Shown: positions 21,803 through 33,300 of the stretch, one piece after another
Layout of the letters: each line of letters begins with the position of its first letter
Numbering within the stretch: the stretch's first letter is position 1
The notes under the pieces: generated by a model
What the model saw: only the letters and a program-made list of their open reading frames with translations
Database searches by the model: none
What the model was told of the DNA's origin: nothing
Origin: Globisporangium splendens
Taxonomy: Eukaryota; Oomycota; Peronosporomycetes; Pythiales; Pythiaceae
DNA: 64,000 nt
Reading direction: 5' to 3'
Assembly (NCBI GenBank): GCA_006386115.1
Contig: VFIW01000010.1
Coordinates: 124,001 to 188,000, forward strand
Translations under genes and position numbers: made by a program

Positions 21803-23564
21803 ATGACCGCGCTCTCCGTCGTGCCTCTCTCGTACGTATCTGCTCTTCTGTATGCGCGTGTATGTATGTCATTGCCTGCAGCAGCTGACGGCGCTTCTCT
21901 CTATCTCTGTGCCATCATCATCAACAGTCAAAAGCAAGTGCCGACGTCCGAAGTGGACCCGGCAGTCGCGCGCGAGTTCCCCGTCGTCATCGAGCGCCAG
22001 TGCGGCGTCGACGTCAGTAAGCTGCAGCAGCGCATCACGGCCGCGGGACCGCAGCTCTGGGACCCGGCGCACCAGAAGGCGAATGTGCCGATCCAGCGCG
22101 CGGGCCACGACAAGTGGGGCATCGGCAAGGTCGTGTTCATCTTCTGCGACGACTACATCCGCAAGGTGTACACGTTCCCGTGGTTCCACGAGTGGCGCGC
22201 CGAGCTCGAGCCGATCTTCGCGCAGATCGGGATCCCCGTCGAGCGCGTGGTGCGCTGCATCCTCGCGTGCATGCCACCGGACTCGGTCGTGCCCGTGCAC
22301 CACGACACGGGCGCGTGGGTGAGCAAGTCGCACCGCATGCACATCCCGATCTTCACAGACGCGTCCATCGACTTCCAGGTCGGCCATAACGAGCAGAGCA
22401 TGACGCGCCACGAGTTCAAGCAGGGCAACCTCTACGAGCTCAACAACGCGAGCAAGCACTGCGTGCACAACCACTGGACCCATCCGCGCGTGCACATGAT
22501 CTTCGACTACGTCGAGGACGCGTACCCGCTCTCGCACATGACGCTCACGTCTGACATGGTGCTCCACCAGACGCGGCGCACGCTCGATCTGTCCACGGAC
22601 TACGGTTCGCGCTCGCCACCGTCGTTCATGGTCATCGGCGCGCAGAAGGCCGGCACGACGTCGCTCTACGACTACATCACGCAGCACGACCTCGCTGTGT
22701 CCGCGAAGCGCAAGGAGACGCACTACTTTGACTGGCGCTGGAACGCGAAGCTGCCGGCGAGCGACTCACCCGAGGGCGCCGCCGCGCACTGCGCGTACTA
22801 CCACAACTTCTTCGAGAAGGACGTGCTCATGAAGTGTCCGTCGCTCATGACGGGCGAAGCCACGCCGAGCTACCTGCTGGGCGGCTCCGTGGTCATCGAC
22901 CGCATGCAGCAGGTGATCCCGCACTGCCGCAAGATCCTCGTGATCATGCGCAACCCCGTGGACCGCGCGTACTCGCACTACTGCATGACGGCCGACACCG
23001 AGGGCAACGCGCAGCAGCTGCGCAACCGCGGCCACCACCACCTCAAGGGCCGCACGTTCGAGCAGATCATCGACGGCGAGCTCGAGGAGCTCAGCAAATT
23101 GGGCGTGCACCCAGACATGGACTTTGACGAGTTTGACGAGAAAGTGCTGCGCTCGCGCGTCGCGTTCGACCACGGCGCGCATTCGTACGTGCTGCGCGGC
23201 CTCTACGAGCTGCAGCTGATCGGCTGGACGCGCGCCTTTGGGGCTGACAACGTGCTGCTGCTCACGCTCGACGAGATGAAGACCTCCGAGGGCTTGCACG
23301 TACGTGAATGGCGTTTCTGTGTTGTGATGTGAAGTTGACAGTCTTACTAACTATGCGTGCTTTGTTTGTGTGCTTATGTAGACGACGATGGACAAGGTGT
23401 TTGAGTTCCTGGAGCTGCCGCCGCATCGCATTGAGGACATCTCGGCCAAGAACACGCGCAAGTACGAGCCGCTGTTGCCTGCGACGCGCGCCAAGCTTGC
23501 TGCGTTCTACGCGCCGTACAACCAGAAGCTCAACGAACGCATCGGCCGAGACCTCGGCTGGTAA
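21803..23564 (+). CDS. fusion of aspartyl/asparaginyl beta-hydroxylase-like and sulfotransferase domains
   Basis: Exons 21803-21831, 21928-23299, 23382-23564; 527 aa, TAA stop, ATG in a GCCGCCATG context. The first domain (about residues 20-225) is a cupin of the Asp/Asn beta-hydroxylase type, 2-oxoglutarate/Fe(II)-dependent: VPVHHDTGAWVSKSHRMHIP supplies the first metal-ligand His and NNASKHCVHNHWTHPRVHMI the second His and the Arg that binds 2-oxoglutarate. The second domain (about 245-525) is a PAPS-dependent sulfotransferase: FMVIGAQKAGTTSLYDYITQ is the 5'-phosphosulfate loop, ILVIMRNPVDRAYSHY the 3'-phosphate site, and the end DLGW is typical. Substrates are unknown. No clear signal peptide is present after splicing. 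The first intron is 96 nt, a multiple of three and without stops, so it could be retained (see findings). Confidence 0.85.
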
Positions 23565-23614
23565 CAAACATAGTGCCTAAAGAACCACAAGAGTACGCCC
23601 ATGTGTAAGCAACT

Positions 23615-26517
23615 TTACTTTGTCTTTTTGAATAGAATCTCCGTCTCGGACTGCTCCTGAAACACTTGGCGTTGGAACTCCATGTGTAGCTTCTGCTGTG
23701 CGAACTTGGCGTGCCGCTGCGCCAAGTGGACGTGCTTGGTCTGCTGCTGGCACAGGAACAGCGTGTGCTGCAGCTCGTAAACCTGCTTGCGCAGTGTCTC
23801 GTACTCGCCTGAGACCATGAGCGCCTCGTAATTTCGCTCCTGCTGCGTGCTTTCGGCTCGCAATTGCTCCAATTTGAGCGTCTGCTTGGCGATTTTCTTC
23901 TCCAGGTACGCGCACGCGGCAGAACCTGTGGAAGACGAAGCTTTGCCAGCAGTTGAACTACGATTGCGCTCAGGAGATGATCGCTCTTTGAGCACCTGGA
24001 CCGCGATCTGCAATTGCGTGAGCTCCTGCTGGACCTGGTACAGTGTCCACTGCTCCTCTTCCTCGCGTGAGAACTCCATGTACTGCTTCCTGCTTGCCAC
24101 CTCACGTTGCGCGAAACCTTTGCTTGCCGTGTTGCTGCTGGTGTCCTTCATGCGCTTTGCAAATGCCTGTTTCGCGTGCACGAAGCGCAATTGTGCATTG
24201 AGCTTTTGGATCTCGTCATCGAGTGTTTGTTCAGATTTGTTGCATGTCTGCAGCATGTTGCTCCACGTTTGCTTGTCGGCATCGAGTGAGGCTGCTTCCT
24301 GCTTCAGCAGCTCGTATTCCTTCCGTTTCCGCGCAATGGTGTCGCTGTTGTCCTCAGCTAATGCCGATGTGTTATTGTTGGCTTTGTCCTTGATCTTGTG
24401 CTTAGGCTGCTTGGTGACCCGGGACGGAGTATCTGCTTTGTGGGCGTGGGCTGCCGCAGAACGCAGGCAATCGCGCAAGTGGGCGTCCTTCTTGCTGAGG
24501 ATGTCGGGGTGCGTGGCGCGCGCTTTCGTCGCATTCACCTTGTCTTTCAGCTCGGCGAGCTCTCGCTGTAGCGCCATGACATGCTCGACAATCTCGCTCT
24601 GCTGCTGGTACTTGGCCTGGGCTTTTTGCATAAGGAAGTCGTGCTCGCGGAGCTTTACCTGGCGTTTGTCGCGCGCCAGCACCTTGTCCTTGTCGACATC
24701 GTCAAATCCAACAGCAAGCGCATCATACTCCCTATTCCTTCTCTCTGCTGTTCCTTGCCGCCTTGAAGGCTTAGCCTCCCCGGTCTCTCTCTTCGCGAGA
24801 AATCCCTGCCGTCGCTTGTCCATGGCTTTGTTCTCCGAGTCGATCTGCTGCTGAAATTTTGAGCGATTGATGCCTGAAGACGCCTTGTGGTCGAGCTTCA
24901 TTGTGCCGTGGAGCGGGATCGGCTGTCTGCTCTTCGCCTGCGCTTTCGCGTGCTCGGCGTGGCGCAAGCGTCGACGCTCGTTGTCCTCCAACCGCTTCGC
25001 GAACGCCACGTTCTGCTGATCGACTTGCTTTTCAAACTTTCTGCGATTGATGCAACTGCTGCTCGTATGTTTGGCTTGAGCTTTGGTTGTGAGTTTGGCC
25101 TGGTGGTGCGACTCCGAGGACACTCTGGAGCGTGGGGGTTTCTTCGATGCTGCGCTTATTGTTAACGGTGCGCTTCTCAAAGCGGAGCGGCTCATTTTCT
25201 TGCTTGTCGCGCTGGTTCTTCGGTCGTCCTCGTACGTCGGAGTGAACTCAAAGGAAACCAAGATCTCTGGTCCGATGTCGTTGTTGCCATCGTTTGCCTG
25301 AAGTGGCTTCCCCTGTCGCGACTGAAGCCTGAGCTGCCGCGCGATGCACGGCGCGACGTAGAGCACTTCGTGCAGAATGTCACGAATCGAGAGCACCGCC
25401 TGGCCAATGAAGTCGTGTACGGGTCGACGGCCGTTGGTCATATCATCAGAATCCGCCGCGTAAACTGAAAAGAGAACGTCGCCACGAAGCTGGAGCCACG
25501 CAGGCGGGTCATTCGGAAATGTACATGGCGGCACTAGTTGCATCTGAAAGCCGCCGTCAATCTCCTCCTCGTCGTGTAGGTGCTCTTCGCCGTCGAAAGT
25601 ATCCTCCTCACCTAGGCGGTGCGTATTCCATACTGGATGATTGGACGCTGGTGCTGCGGACGTGGTTGCGAGTACGCGCTTGCACCGCAGCATGAGGCTG
25701 CTCAGGTGCACATTGTCGCCTGCTTCTACGAACGCGATCTTGACAAACGCGCGCGGCGGCGTGATCTATGATATAGCGTGGGAGATGCTCGGCAGATTCG
25801 ATGCGCGTAAAACTTTGCCGCGTAGAGTGCCGCGTGCTGGAAGCTGAATCCCTGAATGTGATGCAGGTAATGGAGTCGACTTGGATGAGGACGACGACGA
25901 ATTAGACGGCGTTCGAGTCGCTGCTGTGGTTTGATTCGCGTGGCGTTTATCAAACGTGATGGGCACTTCGCTGATCGCGATCGATTGCTCGTCTTTGTCC
26001 TCATCTTCGTCGCTGTTTGTGACTTCGGCATCCTCTTCATCATGACGATGGTCTCTGCCAGAGTTTGCATCTTCTTCTTCTTCTGTGTCTTCTTGAGCCA
26101 CAGTAGTCGCCTTGACTTCCTCCTCTGCACCGCGGGCGCTAATCGCGGGAAGGTCTCTTTCGTCGTCATTGCCATACTCGGCGTCATCGTCGTAGCCATC
26201 ACCTGGTGACGGAGGTGGTTCCATCATCCGTGGCACATTATCAGTGTTCTGACGAGTCCCTATTTCTTCGCCTTCCTCCTCCTTCTCGCCATTGCCACCA
26301 CCTTCACTGCCATCGCGCTCTTCTTCTGTACGGTGCGTACAAGCAGAATCCGCTTCCTCGAACTCCAAAAGCTGCTCGGGTGACTCCCACCGCTCGTCAT
26401 GTCGTCGTAGAGCACGTAGTAGCCTTGTTCGTCGTCGAACGCCTGCACGGTCCCCGCGAACCACTCGTCCTCGTCCATCCAGTACACGCGCACGCGCTCG
26501 CCCACGTGCGCCGACAT
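23615..26517 (-). CDS. Tudor-like, C2 and coiled-coil protein; interrupted by one frameshift and one in-frame TAG
   Basis: Not a family I can name. From ATG 26517-26515 the protein opens MSAHVGERVRVYWMDEDEWF...GYYVLYDD, a Tudor/SH3-like barrel. At about 26400 the frame must gain one base to continue as DERWESPEQLLEFEEADS, the expected end of such a barrel. A long acidic linker follows, then a C2 domain beginning RGTLRGKVLRASNLPS. There an in-frame TAG at 25768-25766 interrupts before ITPPRAFVKIAFVEAGDN, which continues the C2 sandwich in the same frame. The remaining ~690 residues are mostly Lys/Gln/Glu coiled coil with two related motifs, CINRRKFEKQVDQQN and GINRSKFQQQIDSEN. TAA stop at 23617-23615. 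No intron fits either lesion. About 970 codons in total. Confidence 0.6.
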
Positions 26518-27317
26518 TTCTGTCGTGACAGAGCCTCGAAGTGCAATCACTGAGGTGCAATGGCAGCGAGTGACACACGACAATGCGAGCAATGCATCAT
26601 GCACCAATCGCGTCGTTTCGTGTCCCTATTGCTTTTCAACAATGCAATGCAATAAATACCGTACCGCTCAATGCAGAATGGTAGCAGTACCCGGTTCAAA
26701 ACCGGTGGCATACCAGTGTTCGCTTGCTGACCAGTTGTTTGTTGCCTCCAAGTGTAGCCATTTGGACATAAAATGTAGCCACATCTGCCGATTGTTGGTG
26801 CCAGCTTGGAGTTCAACACAGTGGCTGAGTAGCTAGGTTCACAGCAGCCTTGTGCTCTCACTTGAGCCCGTTGGATGATGGTCTCTTGTGGATCTGAACG
26901 CTTGGTGCGGACATCTGATGGGTGCAGAGAGGGAATCGGTGAAGGCTATTCTGAACTGCCGGGATCTGGATGCACATGGATACTGCTCCTGTATTCTTAG
27001 CTGTCTGTTAGCCCTCACTTCTTGACCTTTATCCTCACGGAGCGATATATTTGCTGATAATAAAGGGAACGCACCTCGTTTTCTGATCCAAAGACCGGAT
27101 CAATATCCAGACGCTCTCCAATCTTAGTACGGGGCTAGCTAAGGTTTTCTAGTGTGGCGGGTCCATTGACGCAGCTCATTTTCTCATTTCCCTCTCAGTG
27201 CGCACCTCAACAGCCCTGCTCACAGCCGCTCAGCCTTTCCCAAGTGCAGCTTCGTCTGCTCGTCTAGACGAGCGTCGGTAGGTCCAGCGGACTCCACCTC
27301 ACCCACTCAGCAGCATC
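26518..27317. other. 800-nt divergent intergenic region
   Basis: It separates the leftward Tudor/C2 gene from the rightward CNB-CFAP54 gene. No gene is supported. A short dyad, CCGGTT...AACCGG near 26690-26705, sits in sequence that superficially resembles a tRNA T-arm, but no acceptor or anticodon arm fits. The right end (27200-27317) is rich in CTCAC/CAGC and leads to the ATG at 27318. Confidence 0.4.
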
Positions 27318-30300
27318 ATGGATTTATCGCAGCGCATGAAGGATCTGATCCTGCCACCGACTGCGCCAATGATCCGGCCAAGCAACATGTCGGGCTCGGC
27401 GCCAACGACTGTCATCGGCGGGAGCGGGATCCCGACCGCTGCGGCCATCATGGATATGAACGAGCGAAAAGGCGTGCGTCGCGCACCGGGCGACCTGAGC
27501 TCCATCACGCACGTGCGCGTGCCAAAGAATAACCAAACGCGCGCGATGATCACGAAGGCGCTCAAGAGCCACTACCTGTTCAGCTCGCTCGACCAGGGTG
27601 AAATCGACGAGATGATCGACGTTATGGCCATGGTCACGATCCAGGCAGGCGAGAACGTCATCTCGCAGGGCACGCCAGGCAACTGCTTCTACGTGCTCGA
27701 GAGCGGCAGTTGCGACATCATTGTCGACAATGAGCTCGTGGGCAAGTACAACAATGGCGACGCGTTCGGTGAGCTTGCGTTGCTGTACAACTGCCCGCGC
27801 GCCGCGACGATCCGCGCGATGACCGGGTGCATCCTCTGGACCGTCGAACGCACGACGTTCTGCAAGATCATGGCGACAACGGCATCGGCCACCCAGTTGG
27901 CGCGTGTCAACTTCCTGAAGAACGTCGAGCTCTTGCAACGACTCAGCAACAACCAGCTCCAGAAAGTCGCGGCGGCGCTGAAGCTGCAGCGCTTCAACGA
28001 CGGCGACTACATCATTCACCAGGGTGATGACGGCAACACGTTCTACATCATCGTTGAAGGCAAAGTGCGCTGCACGTCTCGCGGTGGAGGTGCAAGCAGT
28101 GATCCCGTCGAGAAAGAGCTGATGATGCTGTACCGCGGCAACTACTTCGGTGAAATGGCGCTCATGCTCAATGAACCGCGGCAAGCAAACTGCATTGCCG
28201 TCGGTAACGTGGACTGCTACGTCATGGACCGCGCGCAGTTCACCAAGCTGCTCGGGCCATTGTGCTCGCTCATCGATCGCCAGATGCGCATTCGCGTATT
28301 GCGCAGCGTGCCACTGCTCTCGTTGCTCACGGACGACGAGCTCGATCTCCTCGCGCACGCGCTCAACGTCATCTCGTTCGAAGACAACAGCGTGATTATC
28401 AGGGAAGGCGACGCTGGGGACACATTCTACATGATCTCGGTAGAGGCATCAGAGCGGAAGCTCTCGTTGCAGCTTCCAAAATCTTGCCACACGCTTCCAC
28501 CATCACGCGTGCTGCTCAAGGTAGCTCGCGCGATGTCCAATTGCCTCTATCAAGGTGAGGGAGAAACGAGTCAGACGAATCGAGACTTGCTTCTAGCAGT
28601 ATCTTTGACGCTCTGGCATGAGTACGCGATGCCAATATTGAACGAACTCAATGCCACCGAACCGCCAGAGCTTCCAAAATCCATCGTCAAGGTTGCGAGC
28701 GAGCTTCTTCTCGCGATCCACCTTGCGCTCACATTTGTCGATGCGGACGACCTGCTTCTCCATGGCGAAGTCGTCCTGCGTTTAAGCTCGCTTCTTCGTC
28801 TGCAAAAGCGAAATCGGCTCGCGATCCAAGGTCTACGTGGACTTCTAGAGCGAATCAACAGCAAACGAGACGAACTCGCGTCTTTTGACACGCATTTCGA
28901 GGCTCTTTCCAAGGACTCAGTCGCGTTATCCTGCTCGACAATATCATTCGACGTGGATTCGGAGCTTTCGTACTCGGATGCTCGTGAAGTAGGAGCGAGG
29001 AATGCTCGCGACCGAGTCGGCGTCTTTGGCACGGGTTCTCAATTCGGAAGCTTCTTCCATGATATTTGCTGCCTGCAGACCGATCTTGTGCTTCTTCTCT
29101 ACGAAATTGAGCTGGAGGATGCCAGCAACGTCGGCGCGCTGCCTTTTCACAGCACAACAGCAACAAGCGATCGTCATCAATTGGAACCGGGCACGCTGCT
29201 CGAAACCATGGAGGCTAAGCTCACGACAGAGTGCAGGAAAAACGGGTACAACAGAGTGCTGCTGAACATTCAGCTCATGCGGCATCACCATGCTAACAAA
29301 TCGAGTTCCACTGAAAAACTTGAGGCACTGGCAGACAACAGCACAAAAATGCTTCAGCGCATTGAAACGCACGAGCGAGAGCTTCGAAATCGCCTGAAGA
29401 AAGCATCTTCTGCGGCATCAGAGGCACAAAACCAGGGTCTTTCTGCTGACAGCAACGTGCCATTGCCTCCTGTTGTCATCTCGCGATCAAGCACAGCGAT
29501 CACGGTGACGATTCCTGTCTTTCAACCTTCACAGCCGAGTCTCCGAAAGCGACAAATCGCGTACTACATGGTGTTCGCCAAGCCCGCTGGCGCAGGGATT
29601 GCTGTTTCATTGAATAACGACGAGCTACCTGGAACGGCCGAGCCCGTCTATCCGCCGCAGCGTCAGGTCGCGATCAGCGGTTTGCTTCCAAATGAGAGCT
29701 ACGTGTTCGCGGTTGCAGCCTTCGACAAGCATGACGAAGTGATCCAAGGAATTGGTCAAACCTCAGATCCGGCGATCGCGTTACATCCGCTCTCAGTTGT
29801 CTTGTGCTATGGCTACTTGGTGCAGGCATGCTACGAATTGAATTTGTTGGAGCAGGCTCCAAAAGCTGCTCGAACGGTGTACAGTACGATCGTGTCGCGA
29901 GCGGCATCCTCTCGACAACTATGGCAAGCGAATCCGTTCTACAGGCATGCGCTAAAACGCGAAGTGGTCGCAAAGTTGCCGATCTCCATTCTGAACGTGG
30001 CGATCCATGCAATCCAGATTCTTTGTCACGAAGAACTCGGAGACGAGGAGCGTGACGGTATGCTGCATGATCCAGAACAGCGATCCCTTCTTTCTCATCA
30101 GGTCACGGTTCTCGAGGCGTGCAGACGAGTCGCAATTGGGATCGAACTCGCCTCCGCCGCAGCAAACATGGAGGCCATCCACATGCTTTGCTTCAAGGGA
30201 TACAGGCTTATGCTGCCATTGCTGCACTTGCATCGCTGTGACGCAATGACCTTTGCACCGCTCATGACCATGTACCACGCACTCCAAACGATCCCACGAG

Positions 30301-33300
30301 CGCAATGGGGTGTCGATACGAAAAGCATTTTCGCACGAATCGCCTTCGAACTCTTTCGCATTGGACTGGAGAACAGACACTGCGAACCGGTCATTTTCCC
30401 GTCCCTTGTGCACGACACGCTGCAACCGCAAAACAGCAATAGCGATCAGCTTTCAAATGGAGCTGCTTGGACAAAAAGTAACGAGTATCATTTGTTTTGC
30501 GAGACGATTGCGCTTCGCGAAGCGCTCCATGCAACCAGATCCACAGCTGTTCATGCGCATTCGGGAGCACCAATTGTGGCTGCTATTACCAAGAATCTTC
30601 CAGGAACACCAGCTGCTCCAACATCGAAAGCTGCGGCTGTGAGCAGCACACCACAGGGTACCCCTCGCCAGCCTGGAGGCACCGAAGAACAGCCGAAGCT
30701 ACCGCTGCTACAGGAGCTTCTCCAGCAAGTGAACTTCAGTGTGGTGGATGCGCTCAAAGCTCTCGATGCATCAACGTCAACTTCTGGTATCGAGCACGTT
30801 GAGTATGCTTGCAAACTTGCCACCGTTGCGCTCCAGAGTGGTAACGAAAGTGCTGTTGAAGCGTGTCTGGCATCCGTCAAATTGAAAGGAAAGACGAGTC
30901 ACCAGTTCCGTTCTACGATTTCTCGACTTGGTGGCGCGAGCTTGCTGCACGAACCAGCTGGAAGCGATCCAGCATCATCGGCAGAGCTTGTTTTATCCCC
31001 ACCAACGACTGCGAGGCCAACAACAAAGACGCCGCGGCAGCAGAATCCGCAAATGAGAGCAGCAAAAGACGAGCCCGCGAGCCCGAACAACGTGACAGAG
31101 GAAACTCCTCCTTCCTCGCGTGGCTCTCAAGCAGTACACGAAGATATGGGTGGAGAGGACGACGATTTCTTGTATCTGTGGGGTGGTGAAGTCTTCTTCA
31201 TCCAGTCGCTGCTTTTGTATCGGAGGATTGTAAAGCTGAGAGCAGAAATTCGAGAAGTAGATGCGGCTCACGGACCAGAGTATGATCCCACGTTCGATTT
31301 GCTGCGCGCTGAGCATCATCACAAAGGGCATGAACCCGTGCCGGATGACCGCCACCATGCAGGTTCACTGGAGCAGGAGTCGCAAGAGCAGGAATCTAGG
31401 GGTCACTCCAAGGAAGATGAGCTCATGGCAGGGTTCGGCCAGTTTATCGAGAAGATATCTGCAAGCTGTGAGCTGTTTCGTCTCGGAAAAGCATGGCAAG
31501 CGCTCCAGGTCTCCTGCCAATACTTGTGGAACGCCATTTGGATTGTGTGGATTTCGCCAGATCGCTTTGAGTGTTCATTTTTGTCGTCTCCGCACTGGCT
31601 GGAACAGTTTTCTGGATGCATCGACTTTTTGCTTGACATGATCGAGACGGTCGTTACTGCTGTGCAAGAGCAAAAGTCGAAGGGATTGACATCATTCTCG
31701 ACTGGCATGATTGATGGCACCCAGATTCAGGCACTGGAGTTGAACCAGTCACTACTGCAGACGTCTTTGGCATCGACTATGGTGGTGTCGTCGGCAGTAA
31801 GTGCTATGAGCACGGACTTGACTTGGGTGATCAGCTTTGTGTCCTATGGCATCAAGGCGCTCTGCAGTGCGCACGAATGGGAGAAGATTGTGCACATTGG
31901 GAAGAAGGTCCACTTCCTACTCGGCAATCAGGCAGTCGGAACACGATTCTCGGAGCTCAATTTCCCTGTCCTGATCTACGCACAGCGTCAGCTATTCGAT
32001 ATTGCCAATGACGAACTTGATACTGCGACAACAGAGTTAGACGCGTACATTCGCGGGTTCACGGAAAGCGAGGCGAAGAAGAAAAAGAGGAAATCGCGGC
32101 TTGTCGTCGAAGAAGTCCTTACCCCTGAAGAACTCGCCTTCCGTGCCAAGAAAGCCGCTATGGACGAACACATTCAGCTGTTGACGGAGGCTCGAAACCA
32201 GCAACGCGACGAACTGCAACAGCTCACTATCGTCTACGAAGGCTTGACGAAAGTGATGAACAAGTGCCTTCAGTCTCTTGATGCCGCGCACGAGCTGATT
32301 GCAAAGTTTCACCGCACGAAGAACGATGATGGAGATCGGATCACGCTGAAGAACCAGATTGTCAGTGGGCACAACTACTGCATCTTGCTCTCCCGACAGA
32401 AGCGTCAGCAACGATTGCTTTGTCATGCGTATCAGGAACTTGGCGATTTCTACTTGGCCTGCTGCGACACCAAGCTGGCGGTGAAGTACTGGCACGAAGG
32501 GCTTGACAACGCCTTTGGCACGCTGAACATTGTACAGAACTGGCGCGACGTGTTGGTGTGTGGCTCGAAAGACCAGGGAGTGAATGGAATTAGCGGAGCT
32601 GATGTAATTGGCGGAGATAGTCTCTGGGTGGGTTTGCTGAGCTGTAGTATGCTATCGAAATTGGTGATGCATGCAACATCGTCCAGCTGCTTCCAGCCCG
32701 TCGAGTATTCACTGGTGGCAGCCAAGGTCTTTGGTCGACTGTTCGCTTCTTCGTTACCCCATCCGACGAAAGAGTTTCTCTTCGGATCGTATGAGCTTGG
32801 TAATGAGTTCTGGCCAGGAAGAGATCTCCTGGTCGATTCCGAGCGCGTGTCCTCATTTTTGTTCGGAGTCACGCTGATTCTTGTTCCAGAAGTTCTCCTT
32901 CAGTATGAGTACTACGCAGTTGTGGCCATGCCTGTCATCGCTGGGTACGAATTCGTTGCTCGGCATTGCCTTGAAAGCCGCGATCACGTTGCCAACGCAC
33001 GGCGACTTCGGATAGAAGCGCTTCTTCAATGCGGGAGGATCAAGGAAGTCATGCTCGTACTCGCAGAAATTCTCCACGGCGTTGAGGCACCAAGCACTCA
33101 GGAAGCCAGCAAACCCAACTTGTTGCTCGCAGCGCTTTCGTACCACGACAATAAACCAGTCAAACACGAGGCAAACGCGGCTGCTTTGGCTTGGCTGCTA
33201 GGATTCGATGTTGCGAAGATTCACGCGGAGTTGACACAGTCGTATGCAGAGCCTCTCGTGTTTGAGATCCTGGTAGGGATTCTTCGGCTCATGGTCTGTT

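Noticed and set aside
21869..22723. Long minus-strand frame inside the hydroxylase-sulfotransferase gene
   Set aside because: Composition typical of an antisense frame of GC-rich coding DNA, while the plus strand carries two recognisable enzyme domains.
26675..26715. tRNA-like T-arm (GGTTCAAAACC)
   Set aside because: No matching acceptor stem, D-arm or anticodon arm can be drawn around it.
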